The position numbers and the translations under genes were made by a program. Below are positions 20,535-32,740 of a stretch of 64,000 nt of DNA, piece after piece. The stretch comes from Aplectana chamaeleonis. Taxonomy: Eukaryota > Nematoda > Chromadorea > Rhabditida > Cosmocercidae. The notes beneath the pieces are model-generated. The model was given only the letters and a program-made list of their open reading frames with translations, was not told the DNA's origin and made no database searches. The DNA is taken from NCBI GenBank assembly GCA_029168955.1, contig JAPDOI010000212.1, forward strand, positions 124,001 through 188,000. Direction: 5' to 3'. Numbering within the stretch: the stretch's first letter is position 1; each line of letters opens with the position of its first letter.

Positions 20535-20890
20535 TTTAGAATGGAACACACATTTTAGACCCACCTCTCATGCAGTGGTGATACCAAGAAATGAAACCCA
20601 TTGAATTTCTCACACTCAAGAGGTATGGCGCTGATACAGCAACTGATAGTCGCGCATAATCACAGCGAAACATGCTGAGGCAGGTGGCATAGGTGAGTTG
20701 ATTGCTGCTGAATAGCAACGACTGCCTTTTCCGAAGAATGGCAGACATTGAGTTTCAATAAGCTGTATGATCCATTGTCCATGATGTCTTTTTGATTTTA
20801 CATGGGCTGCGCTGTACTTGAACATCGGTATGATGATCGTGTGTAGTGTACTGGATCTCATGGATCTATGAAATATCTTGTCAACAATTC
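20535..20890 (+). repeat. Dispersed repeat R1, copy 1
   Basis: Aligns in the same orientation with 24775-25085 at moderate identity: GCGCTGATACAGCAAC, GCAGACATTGAG and GAACATCGGTATGATGAT are shared in order. No end motif or coding function is recognised. It may be the remnant of an unknown element. Confidence 0.65.
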
Positions 20891-21317
20891 ATAGGCAGAG
20901 TTAGCGTTAGAAGCTACTGTTGTACAATTTCCATAGGAAGGTGGATCAGGCCATCACTAAAGCGAAAATAAATGAAAAGTTAGAGAAAAATCGACATAAA
21001 TCAGCTAGAAGACCTGATTACTGGGTGTACGCCCGCCCTCCTTCAATGAGATTTTCATTAGTGCTTGTTTTGCCGTCGTTTATTTCGCTTTTGAACCAGT
21101 TGCCAGCCACTTCAGAGGCAAGGTTCGCAATGAAACGGTTGTTGCGTTATTCTCATTATGAGGTAGATCTGGCAATCACAAAAACGAAAATCAGGGAAGC
21201 CGTGGGGGGGACGGTTCGGAACGAGTTTGAATGGCTAATTTCTCAGTGTAAGCCCCAAACAATCGGTTAAGCTTCTGTAAATGCCTGTTTTGTTGTGACT
21301 ACTGATTTTTTTAACAC
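20891..21317. other. Unassigned sequence with a 116-codon frame
   Basis: A plus-strand frame (20920-21270) is open for 116 codons and contains a repeated peptide pattern (VDQAITKAKI and VDLAITKTKI), reflecting a short diverged DNA repeat. It resembles no family I know and may be chance. Confidence 0.25.
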
Positions 21318-21321
21318 TTAA

Positions 21322-21807
21322 AGGCAGTGCCTACGGTAGAAACCATGTCTAATTTTTTGGTGGAGATCGGCAGCTGCGGGGCCTACCGCAACCCTAACGT
21401 TGAAAATATTAAGAAAAATGAGCTCGGAACGGTCCCCTACGGCCCCAGAATCGGACACCCGTCAGCTCTTCACACCCCAGATGCACTTTCCACACCCACC
21501 GACGTAAACAAATGAATGCTCGAGATTGTGAGATGAGCGATGAAATCCGAACAAAAGCCCCGTTCTTCCCTTCATTCTCGACGTATCTCGTCACTGAGGT
21601 CAGCTCGCATACATCGGCTGCAAAAGACGGGAGTTACAAGTCTCGAACAACTCGTCCACCATGCTTCCCTAGCTCAATTTTTGAGGGACCATAACTCCGT
21701 TCCTAGAAGGTCTTTTACGATTCCGAAAACATCATTGGAATCAGCATGGGACCGTCTTCAAGATAGGTGGAAAAGCAGAGAACCGATTCTTATCGTGTAC
21801 ACTGCCT
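21322..21807 (+). mobile_element. TTAA MITE family C, complete copy
   Basis: TTAA at 21318-21321 and 21808-21811. Ends are AGGCAGTGCCTACGGTAGAA and the complement of AGGCAGTGTACACGATAAGA. 486 bases, same length as 18349-18834. Frames inside are by-products. Confidence 0.9.
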
Positions 21808-21811
21808 TTAA

Positions 21812-22184
21812 CGGACCGTGCGTCCCCACTGCGTACCCACGGCTGTTTTGCCCCTCGGACCGCATGTCCACACTGCGCACCCTCACCATAAAACGTTCAA
21901 TACTTATTGAATTTTTGAGGCGTGGGGTCCTTCTCGAATATGGAGAGATGCTTAAAATTGTAACCTATTTAGATCACAGTGGTCAATCATTTTGAGCGTT
22001 CTTAGCTATTTTACCAGCATCTTCGGAGTTGACATTTTTCGAATTTTCAAGCTTCTGTGGCCGGAAAGAAATTGTTCCAGACTCGCTAAAGAGGGTTAGA
22101 AACTAAGGGGTTTATAAACGATCACCAACCCTATGTCCACTCGTTGATTCTCTAAATAGCAGTGCCAGCTAATTGAGATAACTG
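21812..22184. other. No recognised feature
   Basis: Spacer between two complete MITEs; no gene or repeat is supported. Confidence 0.3.
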
Positions 22185-22186
22185 TA

Positions 22187-23723
22187 CAATGCTTATCATA
22201 AAGATAGGACACCCCCTGAATTAGTCGGTCTCGTGTCTGTTGAGCAAGATAGATCTTTTCCGTCAAAACTATGTGATCAGAATGTAAAATAACCCCCGTT
22301 CACCTCTTTTGGGTTATATAAAATGTTTGTGCACTTTTCCAGAATAAATTAATGTTTAAAATCGCGTATCAAAGTTTTAGGACACCCCTGGGTTAAATCG
22401 GACTTCTCGTCCGATAAAATTTGGCGATACCAAATCAAATAGCCGAAAGGCCATCCTCGCACCTTTACTGCATCAACTGCTCGATTTCGAATACTTTCTG
22501 CCTTCGCTTGTCGATCTTGCTCCTTTTCTCGATTATGACCTGATGGAGCGCAGAAATCGAGAGAAATCGCCGGCTATTGGCTCAGACCTGACAAACTTGA
22601 ATATCCCAGAGATTCTTCATTTTGTTAAGATCAGGACTTTAGACTATCCATTCAGGAAAAGATAGTTATTGCCGAGCAAAGAAGCCGACCTCAGACCTGC
22701 TCACGTGAACTTTTTGGTTGTCCGGTTAGAAACTGCAACTTTGTCGCCTGAAAACGTGGGGAAATGAAAGTAGGTGTTACTCTCATATCTTCTGGCACTC
22801 ACTGGAGATCATACGACTTATGGCGAACGCAAGCTGTAGACGTCCTTGACGAGCAAATGCTCTGACAGGTAATGGGACTTCTGATACCGCAGTTCTGATG
22901 GCTAAAGTGGACAGCTACTTCGACTATTTGTGTATAGGCGATGGTTTCTAATAGGAAGGAGTCTTTTCTCAATAGGTCTGATAGTCGGGAGTGCTACTAA
23001 AACAATTCAAGGGTAGGTGCTGTCCAATTTAGCCTTCAGAACTCCGAACGTAGATCTCCCATAAGCCGTCAGAGCATTTGCCCGTCAAGGACGTTTACAG
23101 AGTACCAGAAGGTATCAGAGTAACACCTTCTTTCATTTCCCCACGTTTTCGGGCGACAAAGTTGCAGTTTCTAGCCGGACAACCAGAAAGTTCACGTGAG
23201 CAGGTCTGAGGTCGGCTTCTTTGCTCGGCAATAACTATCTTGCCCAAATTGAATAGTCTACAGCCCTGATCTCACCAAAATGAAGAATCTCTGAGATATT
23301 CGAGTTTGTCGGGTCTGAGCCAATAGCTGGCGATTTCTCTCGATTTCTGCGCTCCAACAGGCCATAATCGAGAAAAGCAGCAAGATCGACATGCGAAGGC
23401 AGATCAGTTTGGTCGAAAGTTTACGAAATCGAGCGTTTGTTGCAGTAGAGGTGCAAAGAAGGCCTATCGGTCATTAGATTTGGGACTGCACGATTTATCG
23501 GACGAGCAATCCGATTTACCCATGGGTGTCCTATCTTTTTGATACGCGATTTAAAACATAAATTTATTCTGGAAAAACGCACAAACATTCTATCCAACCC
23601 AAAAGAGGTATACGGGGTTATTTCACATTCTGATCACATAGTATTGACGAAAAAGATCTATCTTGCTCAACAGACACGAGACCGACTAATTCAGGGGGTG
23701 TTCTATCTTTATGATACGCAGTG
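22187..23723. mobile_element. Tc1-like palindromic MITE, long copy
   Basis: Flanked by TA, with ends CAATGCTTATCATAAAG and the complement of CACTGCGTATCATAAAG. Almost the whole element is two inverted arms (about 22187-22870 and 23070-23723). A second terminus-like block (CGTATCA..GATAGGACACCCC-type) lies about 170 bases inside each arm. The shorter relative at 39926-40538 shares ends and arm sequence. TA flanks and ends resemble Tc1/mariner-type MITEs (inferred). No transposase. Confidence 0.85.
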
Positions 23724-23725
23724 TA

Positions 23726-24774
23726 GTAGGTCAACAATCTAAATTTGTCTGCCTTGGCCCCGAGGGTTATTCGAGTTTCTGCACAGAAATCTGGTGTTTA
23801 CTTTTCAATTTCCAATAACATTTCCGTCAACTGCTCCGAGTTAGTTAACATTATTTCAGATTTCGCTAAATTCCCAGTAGAGGGTGACTTAGGGTGGAGG
23901 GAAATTGAAGACTGCAGCTGTTCAACTTCCAAGATTTTACTGAACCCTCGCTGCGGCGTATCTTGGCGGGGGGGGGTGTTGAACAATGAAATCGTGCTTA
24001 TTACACAATTTTCACTAAAATTATTAAGTGTGCCGTTCGTTATCCGTTTGTAAACTTTTCAGGTTTTGGTGTGACTTTGCCCAGGTGGTGATTTGAGAAG
24101 GGAATTTTTCACTTGAAATGAACCAGAGTCTGCCTTCTCATAAGGGTTAAACAACACTAGTCGAACCTAGCCTCTAGCTTGAGACTGATCGCAGAATAAA
24201 CTAGAGTTTCGATAAGAGGTCTGTTGAGTGTAGTGGGGAGAATAAGAAGAAACGATGCAAAGCTCGCTGAGTTCTCTTGATGCACCTGGGTAGATCAAAA
24301 TCAGAAAAAAGTTTTTTTTTTTAGTTTGAAGAATTCGAACATTTTCGGTTTAAAAATTGCCAAAGGAGCGCCGAACACGAACATGAGGCCCATTTTCAGT
24401 TTTTCGGAAGATTGAAGTAGGTACTTTTCCTACCGTAGCCTAAAGTAATCTTTTGAGAAACTGCTAACGGATCTTGTACGCCCGAGTTTCGTGTTCAGCG
24501 TCCCAATTTACCCCCAACCCCCTGCACGGAACTCGGGCTGAACTTTTTTCAAATTGTGAAATTCAGGGAATTAAATTATGTTGCTCTTTATTGAACTAAC
24601 CAGGTGCACTAAAAATTCTTAACAAACTTCAATTTGTTTCTTTTTATCTCCCCCGTAACACTGTACAGACCGCTTTTCCAAACTCCAATTATACTGGGAT
24701 CAGTCCCTAGTAAGTGGTCTTATCATCGAATTCGTATGTTTATGGGTTTTTGTGTTTGTTTATAGATGTGCGCG
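23726..24774. repeat. Family L fragment in otherwise empty sequence
   Basis: About 24350-24545 resembles family L (GCGCCGAACACGAACATGAGG and GTTTCGTGTTCAGCGTCCCA, facing opposite ways). A 102-codon plus-strand frame at 23745-24053 matches nothing I recognise. A run of nine G occurs near 23970. Confidence 0.4.
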
Positions 24775-25085
24775 AAATGAATCACACTGAATTCCTCAGA
24801 CTCTCAAGAGATTCCGCGCTGATACAGCAACAAATAATCGCCCATAATTAGAGCGAAACACTCTGGGGCATGAGGGAGGGTGGGTTGATTCTAGCTAAGA
24901 TACCTTCAGCAACCCCCTTTCGAGAAATAGCAGACATTGAGCCTATATATGCAATAGGGTTCATTACCCATAATGTTTTCTTTACTTTTGTCTGACCATG
25001 CTTAACTTGAACATCGGTATGATGATTGCGAACATTACACGAGATATTATGGTCCTCAGCTATATTAAGTCAACAATTTGAGTGG
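24775..25085 (+). repeat. Dispersed repeat R1, copy 2
   Basis: Second copy of the repeat at 20535-20890, same orientation; shared blocks in order are GCGCTGATACAGCAAC, AGCAGACATTGAG and TTGAACATCGGTATGATGAT. Confidence 0.65.
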
Positions 25086-25743
25086 CGTGCGCATGCATGT
25101 AATCCTTGTTTCTAAGTGGTTGTGTTTATTTATAGACTCTCTTATGCTGCCTTTGCCCTTAACGTGAACTTCATCAGTGAATTTCATCGTTCCTACATCC
25201 TTTTTCTGATCTCATAATCATTGAAACCCCCAATTTTTGTCAAGAAGAAGCTTTATGAGCTGCATGAATAAAATGTGTAATAAAAGTTTGTGGGCGAAAT
25301 AAAACAGCCGAATAATGACATATAAGCTTCCCCTGGAAACCTACCTTCGATTAGAAACAACATGAACTCTGACAAAGAAGAAGTAACTGGACGACCTAGC
25401 CGCTTGTAACAAACTATTTATTAATTGATCACTGATATATTACTAATAACGTTTCTAAATCCACGTTTATAGCTGCGAAACAGTTCTTCCAACTGAGTTA
25501 TCAAGGGTTTTCTCAGTTGGGCGAAAAGGTTCCACAAGGCAACTTCCAAAGTTTTTTTTTTGAAAAAAAAAACGTTCCGAATTCGCCCATAACTTTTTTC
25601 GGAGATAAAGCGGTGTGCTGCATACGAATATTCTGTTCGACCGCAATATTCTGAGGCCTGCTGTAGGGGTTGTACTTTTGGTAATTTATACAGAATGACC
25701 TAAACCATTCTCCGATTGGTAATGCTACATACCGTAACCTAAC
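25086..25743. other. Spacer with a diverged family L stretch
   Basis: 25500-25740 has family L-like features (CCCATAACTTTTTTCGGAG and ACCGTAACCTAACTT), weakly. The rest has no recognised feature. Confidence 0.35.
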
Positions 25744-25747
25744 TTAA

Positions 25748-26286
25748 AGGCAGTGGTCGCGCTCAAATATGCTCGTCTTCTTTTACTCTCTAAACCCATC
25801 TCTAGCTATAGAGTAGTAGAACCTATGAGAAAAAATCGCGAAAAAAATAGCTGTTCTGGGCCAAATTCGAAGCCTGAACTTTCTTGTCCTTTGATGGTGG
25901 ACGAGTCCACCCCACATCATCGGCATCGATGACCTCTAATATCGAGAACATCAGCTGGCTTGAAACTGAATTTCAATCAATGACCTTTCGGATTTATGTA
26001 CACATCTTGTCAAAAACATTGGTTGAAGTGCTTGCTTTCATTGTTCAACTGCTTAATTAGGTAAATTTGCATTTATTTCTTCCTCTGAGTGTCTATGATT
26101 TTTGAATGCTTGGCATGACACTGTGATCTTTCTGTGCACGTGTGCACGAACTGTAAATTTAGGGTCTTAATAACTCTAATACTAGCCCGTTTTTCACCGC
26201 GCTACCTTCATAGTTTTTGAGCTGTTTTATATCTTAGCTGATTTTTGTAGTTCTTTCAATAACGTTTTTCATCGTGACCACTGCCT
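25748..26286 (+). mobile_element. TTAA MITE family D, uninterrupted copy
   Basis: TTAA at 25744-25747 and 26287-26290; ends AGGCAGTGGTCGCGCTCAAA and the complement of AGGCAGTGGTCACGATGAAA. 539 bases. It is the empty reference for 49072-53765, in which the same sequence is broken by four insertions. Confidence 0.9.
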
Positions 26287-26290
26287 TTAA

Positions 26291-26600
26291 AGAAAATGCC
26301 TTATGAAGCAAAAAAAGCAGATGAGTTGAAGCAGCTATTCAAGCAAATAATATGATTTTATGCAAAGGACGATCAAGATGGGAGAAGTTATAATGCTATC
26401 AGTGCTCTCCACGTTTGACTCTCGATAAACCTTGGCATCAGAATATAGCTTGAACGTTGACATTAGCCGGCACGAGGTAGTATGATGTGATATGCATACC
26501 CGCGTGATATGCATACCCTCTTCCTTCCGGTTGACCTTGGGGCTCTCGCGTTGATCCAGAATGCCTCGAACGCATTTCGCGCACTTGTTTTAGCCTCCCG
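26291..26600. other. Spacer with a short direct repeat
   Basis: GTGATATGCATACCC occurs twice in close succession (about 26488-26518). Nothing else is recognised. Confidence 0.45.
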
Positions 26601-26994
26601 GGGGAAGACGCCAGATTTCGTTATTGATCGACAGCACGGCTGATTTTTGCGTGAGTTACGGTTTTTCTTTCCTTTCTTGTTTGCTTCGGCATTATTTTTG
26701 TTTCTGACTTTAATAATATTACTAATAGGGGCTTTTCTTAGTGTGCAAGAGGAATTTGCCGTTTTTTTCGATTACAAAACAGAATTTTAAAAATAAAAAC
26801 ACTTTGAAGCCCAAACAATCGGCTAATTTCCCTCACGCACTAACGATAGGCCTTATTCATATATTCATATTCAATATTTAAACAGTCAGAAACAAAAAGA
26901 ATGCTGAAACAAACATGAAAAAAAAAACAAAAACCGTAGCTCACCCAGAATTCGGCTGCGCCGCCGATCGATAATGAAATCTGGCGTCTTCTGC
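26601..26994. mobile_element. Foldback element with 110-base arms
   Basis: Left arm 26601-26709 and right arm 26884-26994 are inverted (GAAGACGCCAGATTTC..GTGAG.TACGGTTTTT..TTTGTTTCTGACT). The spacer is about 175 bases and AT-rich. The superfamily is unknown. Confidence 0.7.
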
Positions 26995-27835
26995 CGTAGT
27001 TCTAGCGTGTGACCGCAACCGCACCATGCATCTTTAACATTGCAGTAATCTTTAGTTGTTGCTCCAGCACTGGGAGAGCTCATTTACTGAACCCATCCGG
27101 AGGATCTAGCCTTATCAGCTACAGATGAACGGAATTCTCCTGTAGATGACGGGAACCTAATGTTTTTACAGGTATACTAGCACTGCAGTTGAACAGAACT
27201 CGTTTTTGGAGGGAATTTCAAATTTCAGTGAAGGCGGTAATTGAACGTGTTTTTACAGGGATACACGGTTCCCGGGTTCACACAGGGGACCCCGGGGACA
27301 TCCCACTAGAGTAATCTCCTTTGGGGTCCTCAAAGGTGGGGGGGTCACCCCACTGCAACGGTCCGGAATGAGGTGCACCCCACAGTGACCCGTGGGGAGG
27401 TGGCCCCACAGTTGGGTGCCACCCCCCCCCCGCGAGCCTTGGGGAGCCCCCTCCCCTTAGCGACTAAAATTATTCTTCCGTATCCGTTGGACCTTCTGGC
27501 GAGTGACTTGAGACCACCTTCCAGGTTCAGCTCCGAAGAGCCGACTGAGGCACAAAGTGAGATGAGAAGCCTTTTATACCAGCAACACTGTTAACACTTT
27601 TGTCTAAACATGTTAATGATCCTGACGAATTTCTGGCGTCATATATGTAGTTTGTAGGTGTTGATTGCGTTCAGTACATTTGAAATGATGCTATACCGTT
27701 TCGCGTTGCGGCGATTACTCCAGTAGTTCACCTCATATTCTTCATTCGTTCATCTGTAGTACAGTATACCTTCTGTAGTTCCTCGACAACTTCATTTTCT
27801 CCCGTAGATCTCCTCTCCTAGTGCCGGAGTGTCGC
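26995..27835. other. G/C-run tract and unassigned sequence
   Basis: 27268-27460 is packed with short G and C runs (GGGGACCCCGGGG, GGGGGGGTCACCCC, a ten-C run near 27430). The 73-codon frame across it is low-complexity and not a supported gene. The remainder has no recognised feature. Confidence 0.45.
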
Positions 27836-28058
27836 CAACTCCGACACGTCTCTCTCTATCACTGCCAAGCTTTGACCTGCGATCATCGGCTGTGGTTTTT
27901 CATCAAAAGAGAGATGAGATTCGAAAAATAGTTGTCGAAAATTTTCGGTGATCTTTTTCAGGCGGGAATCTTGCCAATCCATAGCCTAATTTGATAAAAA
28001 CCACTGCCGATATTCGCAGGTCAAAGCGTGGCAGTGATGGAGCCGTGTCGGTGTCGAT
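27836..28058. repeat. Imperfect foldback element
   Basis: Inverted arms of about 70 bases (27836-27907 and 27990-28058) share CACTGCCA..CTTTGACCTGCGA and their complements. A target duplication is not evident. Confidence 0.6.
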
Positions 28059-28565
28059 GCCAACAACTAGACCCAAGGAGGCCGGCCTTGCCCACTGGGA
28101 TAATCTTCAAAACCGTTTTTCGCCTCTGAGTTAAACGAGTTGAACGTTGCGTTTGAATCCGTTTGTTCACCACAGTTCTCCTTCCGAGGAATACCACAAA
28201 TGTTTTCCGTTAAAGGCTCAAGGACGAAGTTTATTGTGAACAGTGCCTTTAAACCGAATTTCAGTAGTCAAAATTTGACCAGATCATGCCTTCGAAAGCA
28301 ACTATGAGAGCAAAAAATTATATTAGTGCAGACAATAAGATAGCTGCAGTTAAAACGACAACTTATTACGCTAGCCAGGAACAATTTACACATGCAATAT
28401 GGATACGGTTACAATCTAACGTAGGAGTGAAGGTAAAAGGCAATGTGCAAGCTAGACGACGAACTCCACTGAATCGGACCTCGCGAGCAAAAACCTGCGT
28501 AAATAGCTGTCGAACTCGGTGAAGCGGAAGCCACGAAGACGAAAACAAGTAATTACCATAGATGA
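28059..28565. other. Solo TTAA-type MITE end; no gene
   Basis: A right MITE end (TTGTGAACAGTGCCTTTAAA) lies at about 28235-28254; no matching left end is found nearby. A 78-codon frame (28286-28522) matches nothing recognised. Confidence 0.4.
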
Positions 28566-28694
28566 CATGCATGAACGCGGCGGCGACGGCCAGGGAGCGC
28601 AACGCCGCACGCACGCGTCACAATTTCAATTGAAAATGTTGCGCGAACGTGCGACTTCGCAAGTCCATACCCCAGCCGCCGCATTCATGCATGC
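28566..28694. mobile_element. GGCGGCATGC foldback element, copy 3 (degenerate)
   Basis: Ends ACATGCATGAACGCGGCGGC (left) and the complement of GGCATGCATGAATGCGGCGG (right), arms about 23 bases, interior GC-rich and AATTTCAATTGAAAAT at the centre. Related by its ends to 421-696 and 10483-10686. Confidence 0.6.
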
Positions 28695-29639
28695 CACCTC
28701 AGGATGAGGATGAGCACCAACGACGTAGGAGTATGATGAGGATGGGCAATATAGAGCGAACGATGCCGAACACATTGGTCCAGCGAATCAGCAATTGCAG
28801 GCATGAACCGCTCTCGGCGGTAAAAAAACGGCAGGAATGACTTCCGCCACTCCCTCAGTTCGCGTCTCGAACTTTCCCGCAACAAGATTTTAGGTACCCT
28901 CGATGGGGCGAACTTCAAAGCACCTCGGAAAACCGCCGCATTCAATGCGTGACGAATATGCACTCAACTCGAGTGACCACACCCATCGAAAGGCTCTATC
29001 ACAGGGGCACATGCTCCAGACAGCAGCACGTGCTGCAAAATTTCATAGCAGGAGCATGTGCCATGAAGTTCGATCGCAGGAGTACGTGCTGCAAGGTAGT
29101 CCAACGTTATCGTAGCAGCACACACTAACGTGAGACACGGCCAGCTCGCCGAGCACCATCTGGTGCCGTCAGCGGTTGGACGACGCCTCCAGCGGTCGGG
29201 CGGGTAGAGTACCGCAAACTTGGGTAATTAAACCGGCGAAGCTGCCGACCTCTTAGCTCCGTCTCAGGAGCGCATCATAAACCTCAATTTTTTGGATAAT
29301 CGTTTTGTCATCGAGTTGAATGTGTATCATGCGCACATTGGACGGCTTATTTGTTGGGGCACGTGATGTAATTTGAAACACAATAAGAGCACGTGCTTCC
29401 CTAGCAGCACGTTCCCTGACTGTGCTCGAAACCACCTTGTCTTCGAGTTGAATGCATATTCGACACGCATCGAAAGCGGCGACCGTCTGAGACAGTAAAT
29501 TCTGCGCATCACATACATAACTTCTTCTGTCGCTGCACTATCGGCCACTTACCGTATTACTTACATTTTACCTAGGCCGGGACTTGACAGTAAGCCATAG
29601 TCGCTATGATGCTACTTAGCTATCGTTAATTACATTAAT
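28695..29639. other. No recognised gene; short recurrent AGCACGTGCTG blocks
   Basis: AGCAGCACGTGCTGC and related blocks (GGAGCATGTGCC, GGAGTACGTGCTGC) recur between 29010 and 29100, and GCACGTGCTTCC/AGCACGTTCC near 29390-29410. No coding region is supported. Confidence 0.35.
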
Positions 29640-30030
29640 ATCTCAAAAATCGATAAATACACCTTAATTGCGTGTACAGCACCCCAAAAAATCTCCACTG
29701 AAAAGTTTTCAGCTGAATCTGGGAGTTTAACCAATTTACCGTATGCCAATCTCAACCTATCGTAATCTGTCAGAAGTCAATAAACCGGCCTTAGATTTGT
29801 GTTGAGCACTCCAAGTAACCTCTGGAGACAAGTTCCGAAGCAAATCGGTCACACGCTTTGGAAATCATCACATCAAGAGTAGCATTTTGCTCCGAAAAAT
29901 ATCCCATGGTGACGGACTGCGATCCAAACCTGCCGGTGTTCTTCGAAAATCGACAAAGGGACCACAGGTTCGTATTCAGGTCTTCGAAAAATACTTATAA
30001 AATATTTTTAAGTCTATTTCAGAGAACTTA
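29640..30030 (+). repeat. Family L interior fragment
   Basis: Three degenerate copies of the family L internal unit in direct orientation (cores at about 29672, 29797 and 29970), as in 52940-53300. Both TIRs are missing. Confidence 0.65.
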
Positions 30031-30754
30031 CTCTCTTTCTGACCACACTAGAAATAGCCTGATCCCTAGCAAATGTACTGACCCCGCTAACAAAACCACT
30101 CATTAGCTTGGCTAGGAGATTCGTCTTGCATACCTGCGGGTTGCTACTCCAGATGCCGAATTCCTTACCACTTCGGAGTATCTGATTCAGCTAGCTTTTT
30201 TTCCAGTTGATGACGCTTGAGAAGTGGCACCTCGGGGACCCATAACATTCTACATGATTTGCACTCATCATGAAGAAAACACTTTGTTCTTCCCTAGGGG
30301 ATGCTACTTACAAGAAAGTGGCTGGCAGTGGAGTGATTCCGGGAGCTACGTCACGTTTTCTATGGTGCTATGCCCAAGAGATTGAATACGAACCGACGCT
30401 GAATCATTTTGAGTGGAAGTTTTCCCCTGTTACAGATGTAGGAGCCGTGAAAGGGAACGCATGCATCAGACGCTGAGCTATGAGCCTCATACTTTACGTC
30501 ATGCAAGTGAAGTCAGCGCTAAAAGGTTGGCCGGGGAGAGGATAGAAGGTGCTCTTGCAAGTCCTTCCTCTATGCGGTAGAGGCGAAAATTCTACGCATT
30601 TGTAGAGTCAGAGATGTTACAATGCGTCCCTTTGTGCTGCACAGAAGCGGCCGGAGTCAGTCCCTGGATTAACACTTTACAAGGGTGATTGTCCGAATGA
30701 AATAGAAACTATATACGGGTAACGCCGTTATGCAAGTTGGAGTTCACGCAATAA
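30031..30754. other. No supported gene
   Basis: 30178-30200 (ATTCAGCTAGC) weakly resembles the SINE tail near 15830. A 68-codon plus-strand frame (30270-30476) matches nothing recognised. Confidence 0.3.
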
Positions 30755-31050
30755 ATTTAGTCTGGTGAATGGGCGGGGCTGCGAAGGTATGGGTTCCGTT
30801 TTCGATTTAGCCTGACGCATATACCAGGCGGCTGCCCGTGCGAGGTTGGCGGGCTTACTGGAGAATGGGGTTTCGATTCGCGCGGAGTGATCTACCGTCG
30901 CAGCCCCGTCCATTCATCAGACTAATTTTATTACGCAAACTGAAGATCGCCGCGCGCGATACGGAACCCCGTTGGCAATCGGTGCCTCCCACACCGCACG
31001 GCCAGCCTCCTAGTCCATGCGTCAGACTAAATCGAATACGGAAATCATGC
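30755..31050. mobile_element. Foldback element F, copy 2
   Basis: Shares with 11695-12000 the blocks GACGCAT.TACCAGGCGG, TGATCTACCGTCGCAGCC and CGCACGGCCAGCC. The arms are less symmetric than copy 1, suggesting rearrangement. Confidence 0.65.
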
Positions 31051-32447
31051 GGTACGTGTCCTTTTCTAGGAAGCCGCGATGATGCAGCTATCTTGGAGCG
31101 CAGGTGCCTCCTCCATTTCCCTCATTCCAGTTTTCTCAAAACAACCGCCTGAATTCAATTAGAACGATATCATAGCTACGTCTCGGCTTCCCATAAACCT
31201 AAGGACGATAGCTGTCGAACACGAGGCTGGAGGTGCAGCCAGCCCATCTTTTAGTGACGCGAACAGGTATTTCGGAGCGACAGACAGGTGTTCTGCCGCA
31301 AACACATCCATGTTTCGGTTGTCATGGTAGGTGAGATCCCTAAGACCTGCTGCCACATTATTCTTTACTCACAGTGACTCAATATGTTCGAATTGGTGAG
31401 CTAGCATTTGTCTGGCGTGGCCACTCAACACCTTCGCCGAGGTGTGCCGTCCTTCAGTGCTGCCCTTGATTTTTCGATCTCGAGTGACTTTAAATCCTCT
31501 TTAACCACATCTGTTCAGAACTTTAGCTTCCGTTCATTTTCGAACAGGATTTGAAAGCATCCCTAGTGCGAGCTGTGCAATAAAATCTGGTAATTCTCTT
31601 GATGTATGTATGCCCAAAAAGTCGAAGTCGACTTTCTTTTGCTGCCCAAGAAGGCGTTGGAAGAAGCAGGCACCTCTCTCGTGTCAAGAATTGATGTACT
31701 GTGTCGACTAAATTCGAAATATCTTCGTTAAGGCACATTCGCGGCCAGAAATATTCAAGCTAACGACAAAACAGCTTCATCTTCAGAAATACAGTTCATC
31801 CTTTCTACTTCGGTGCTGCCCACGTCTCCTATCCGTGCATCATCTCAGGAACCGCCTGCTGGAAACCAAAACTAGGTTCACATGCTGCTCGAAGAGGTGA
31901 ATCGCTCCCAAATCAAACCATTACTATGTGGTGAGAAGCTGATGGAGGTTGAGGAGCATTCCTTATATTTTTCACGGTCGCGCCGATCGGTGTCGGTAGG
32001 ACGTTGAAAAGCCTATATGTTAATTCAGTCCTAACGGTTGCACTGCATCTGGGAGTGCGGAAATCTTTTCCACTTGCGGTGAAAGGAAGAATAATGACCG
32101 AGAAAATCACTATAGTTCAGCAAACATAAAGAACACATTTTTATAAACGCAAACACTGATGGTAAGGAGCAAAAGACATTTTACACACATGAGCAAGGAC
32201 AAACAAAATGAAGGCAAAATAAAAAATACACTACAGAAACAGAAGCGGACGCTCGAAAAATGCAACGCTCATCTTCCTGCGATTCGATTTCGCTGGGTAA
32301 ATATTCTCAGGCCAAATACTTGTTTGTTCACTTTTGCCGCGCTGACAATTCGAAAATGCTTGAACAGCGGGCGTTCTTCGAGTGCGTCGTTGGAAAAAAT
32401 GCCGCGAACTGACGCAAAAATTTTCGCACCTCCGTCCACCCAACGTC
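31051..32447. other. No recognised gene or repeat over 1.4 kb
   Basis: Both strands carry frames of 65-144 codons (longest 32159-32593 plus and 32231-32629 minus, overlapping), none resembling a known family. A host exon cannot be excluded, but there is no positive evidence. Confidence 0.3.
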
Positions 32448-32583
32448 AGCATGGATCCGGAAGGGACTTCGTGTTCACTGTTGAAGGTTGGCGCAAGCTC
32501 TCTGCCATATGCTATAACATAGGTGCACCGAGTTTGCGCCAACCTCCAATGGTAACAAAAAGTCTCTTCAGGATCCATGCCGA
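32448..32583. repeat. 136-bp foldback
   Basis: CAGCATGGATCCGGAAGG..GAAGGTTGGCGCAA is mirrored by TTGCGCCAACCTCC..CTTCAGGATCCATGCCG; arms of about 45 bases. Confidence 0.7.
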
Positions 32584-32666
32584 TGTTACTTGAATCCTCA
32601 TTTTTCACATTCCTATTCGCACCAAGCATTTATCCAAAATTATTGACCAGCCAGAAAAGTAGGCGT

Positions 32667-32669
<3 letters not shown>

Positions 32670-32720
<51 letters not shown>
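32670..32720 (+). repeat. (CT)n microsatellite
   Basis: About 25 uninterrupted CT units. Confidence 0.97.
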
Positions 32721-32724
<4 letters not shown>

Positions 32725-32740
32725 CGACTCCTAACGAGGT

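Noticed and set aside
20920..21270. 116-codon frame with repeated AITKAKI/AITKTKI peptides
   Set aside because: No known family; it could be a fragment of a gene or chance, and there is no supporting start, splice or conservation evidence.
31159..31738. Possible BEL/Pao or other LTR retrotransposon coding on the minus strand
   Set aside because: Peptides are short and lack protease, RT, RNase H or integrase motifs, and no LTR pair is seen.
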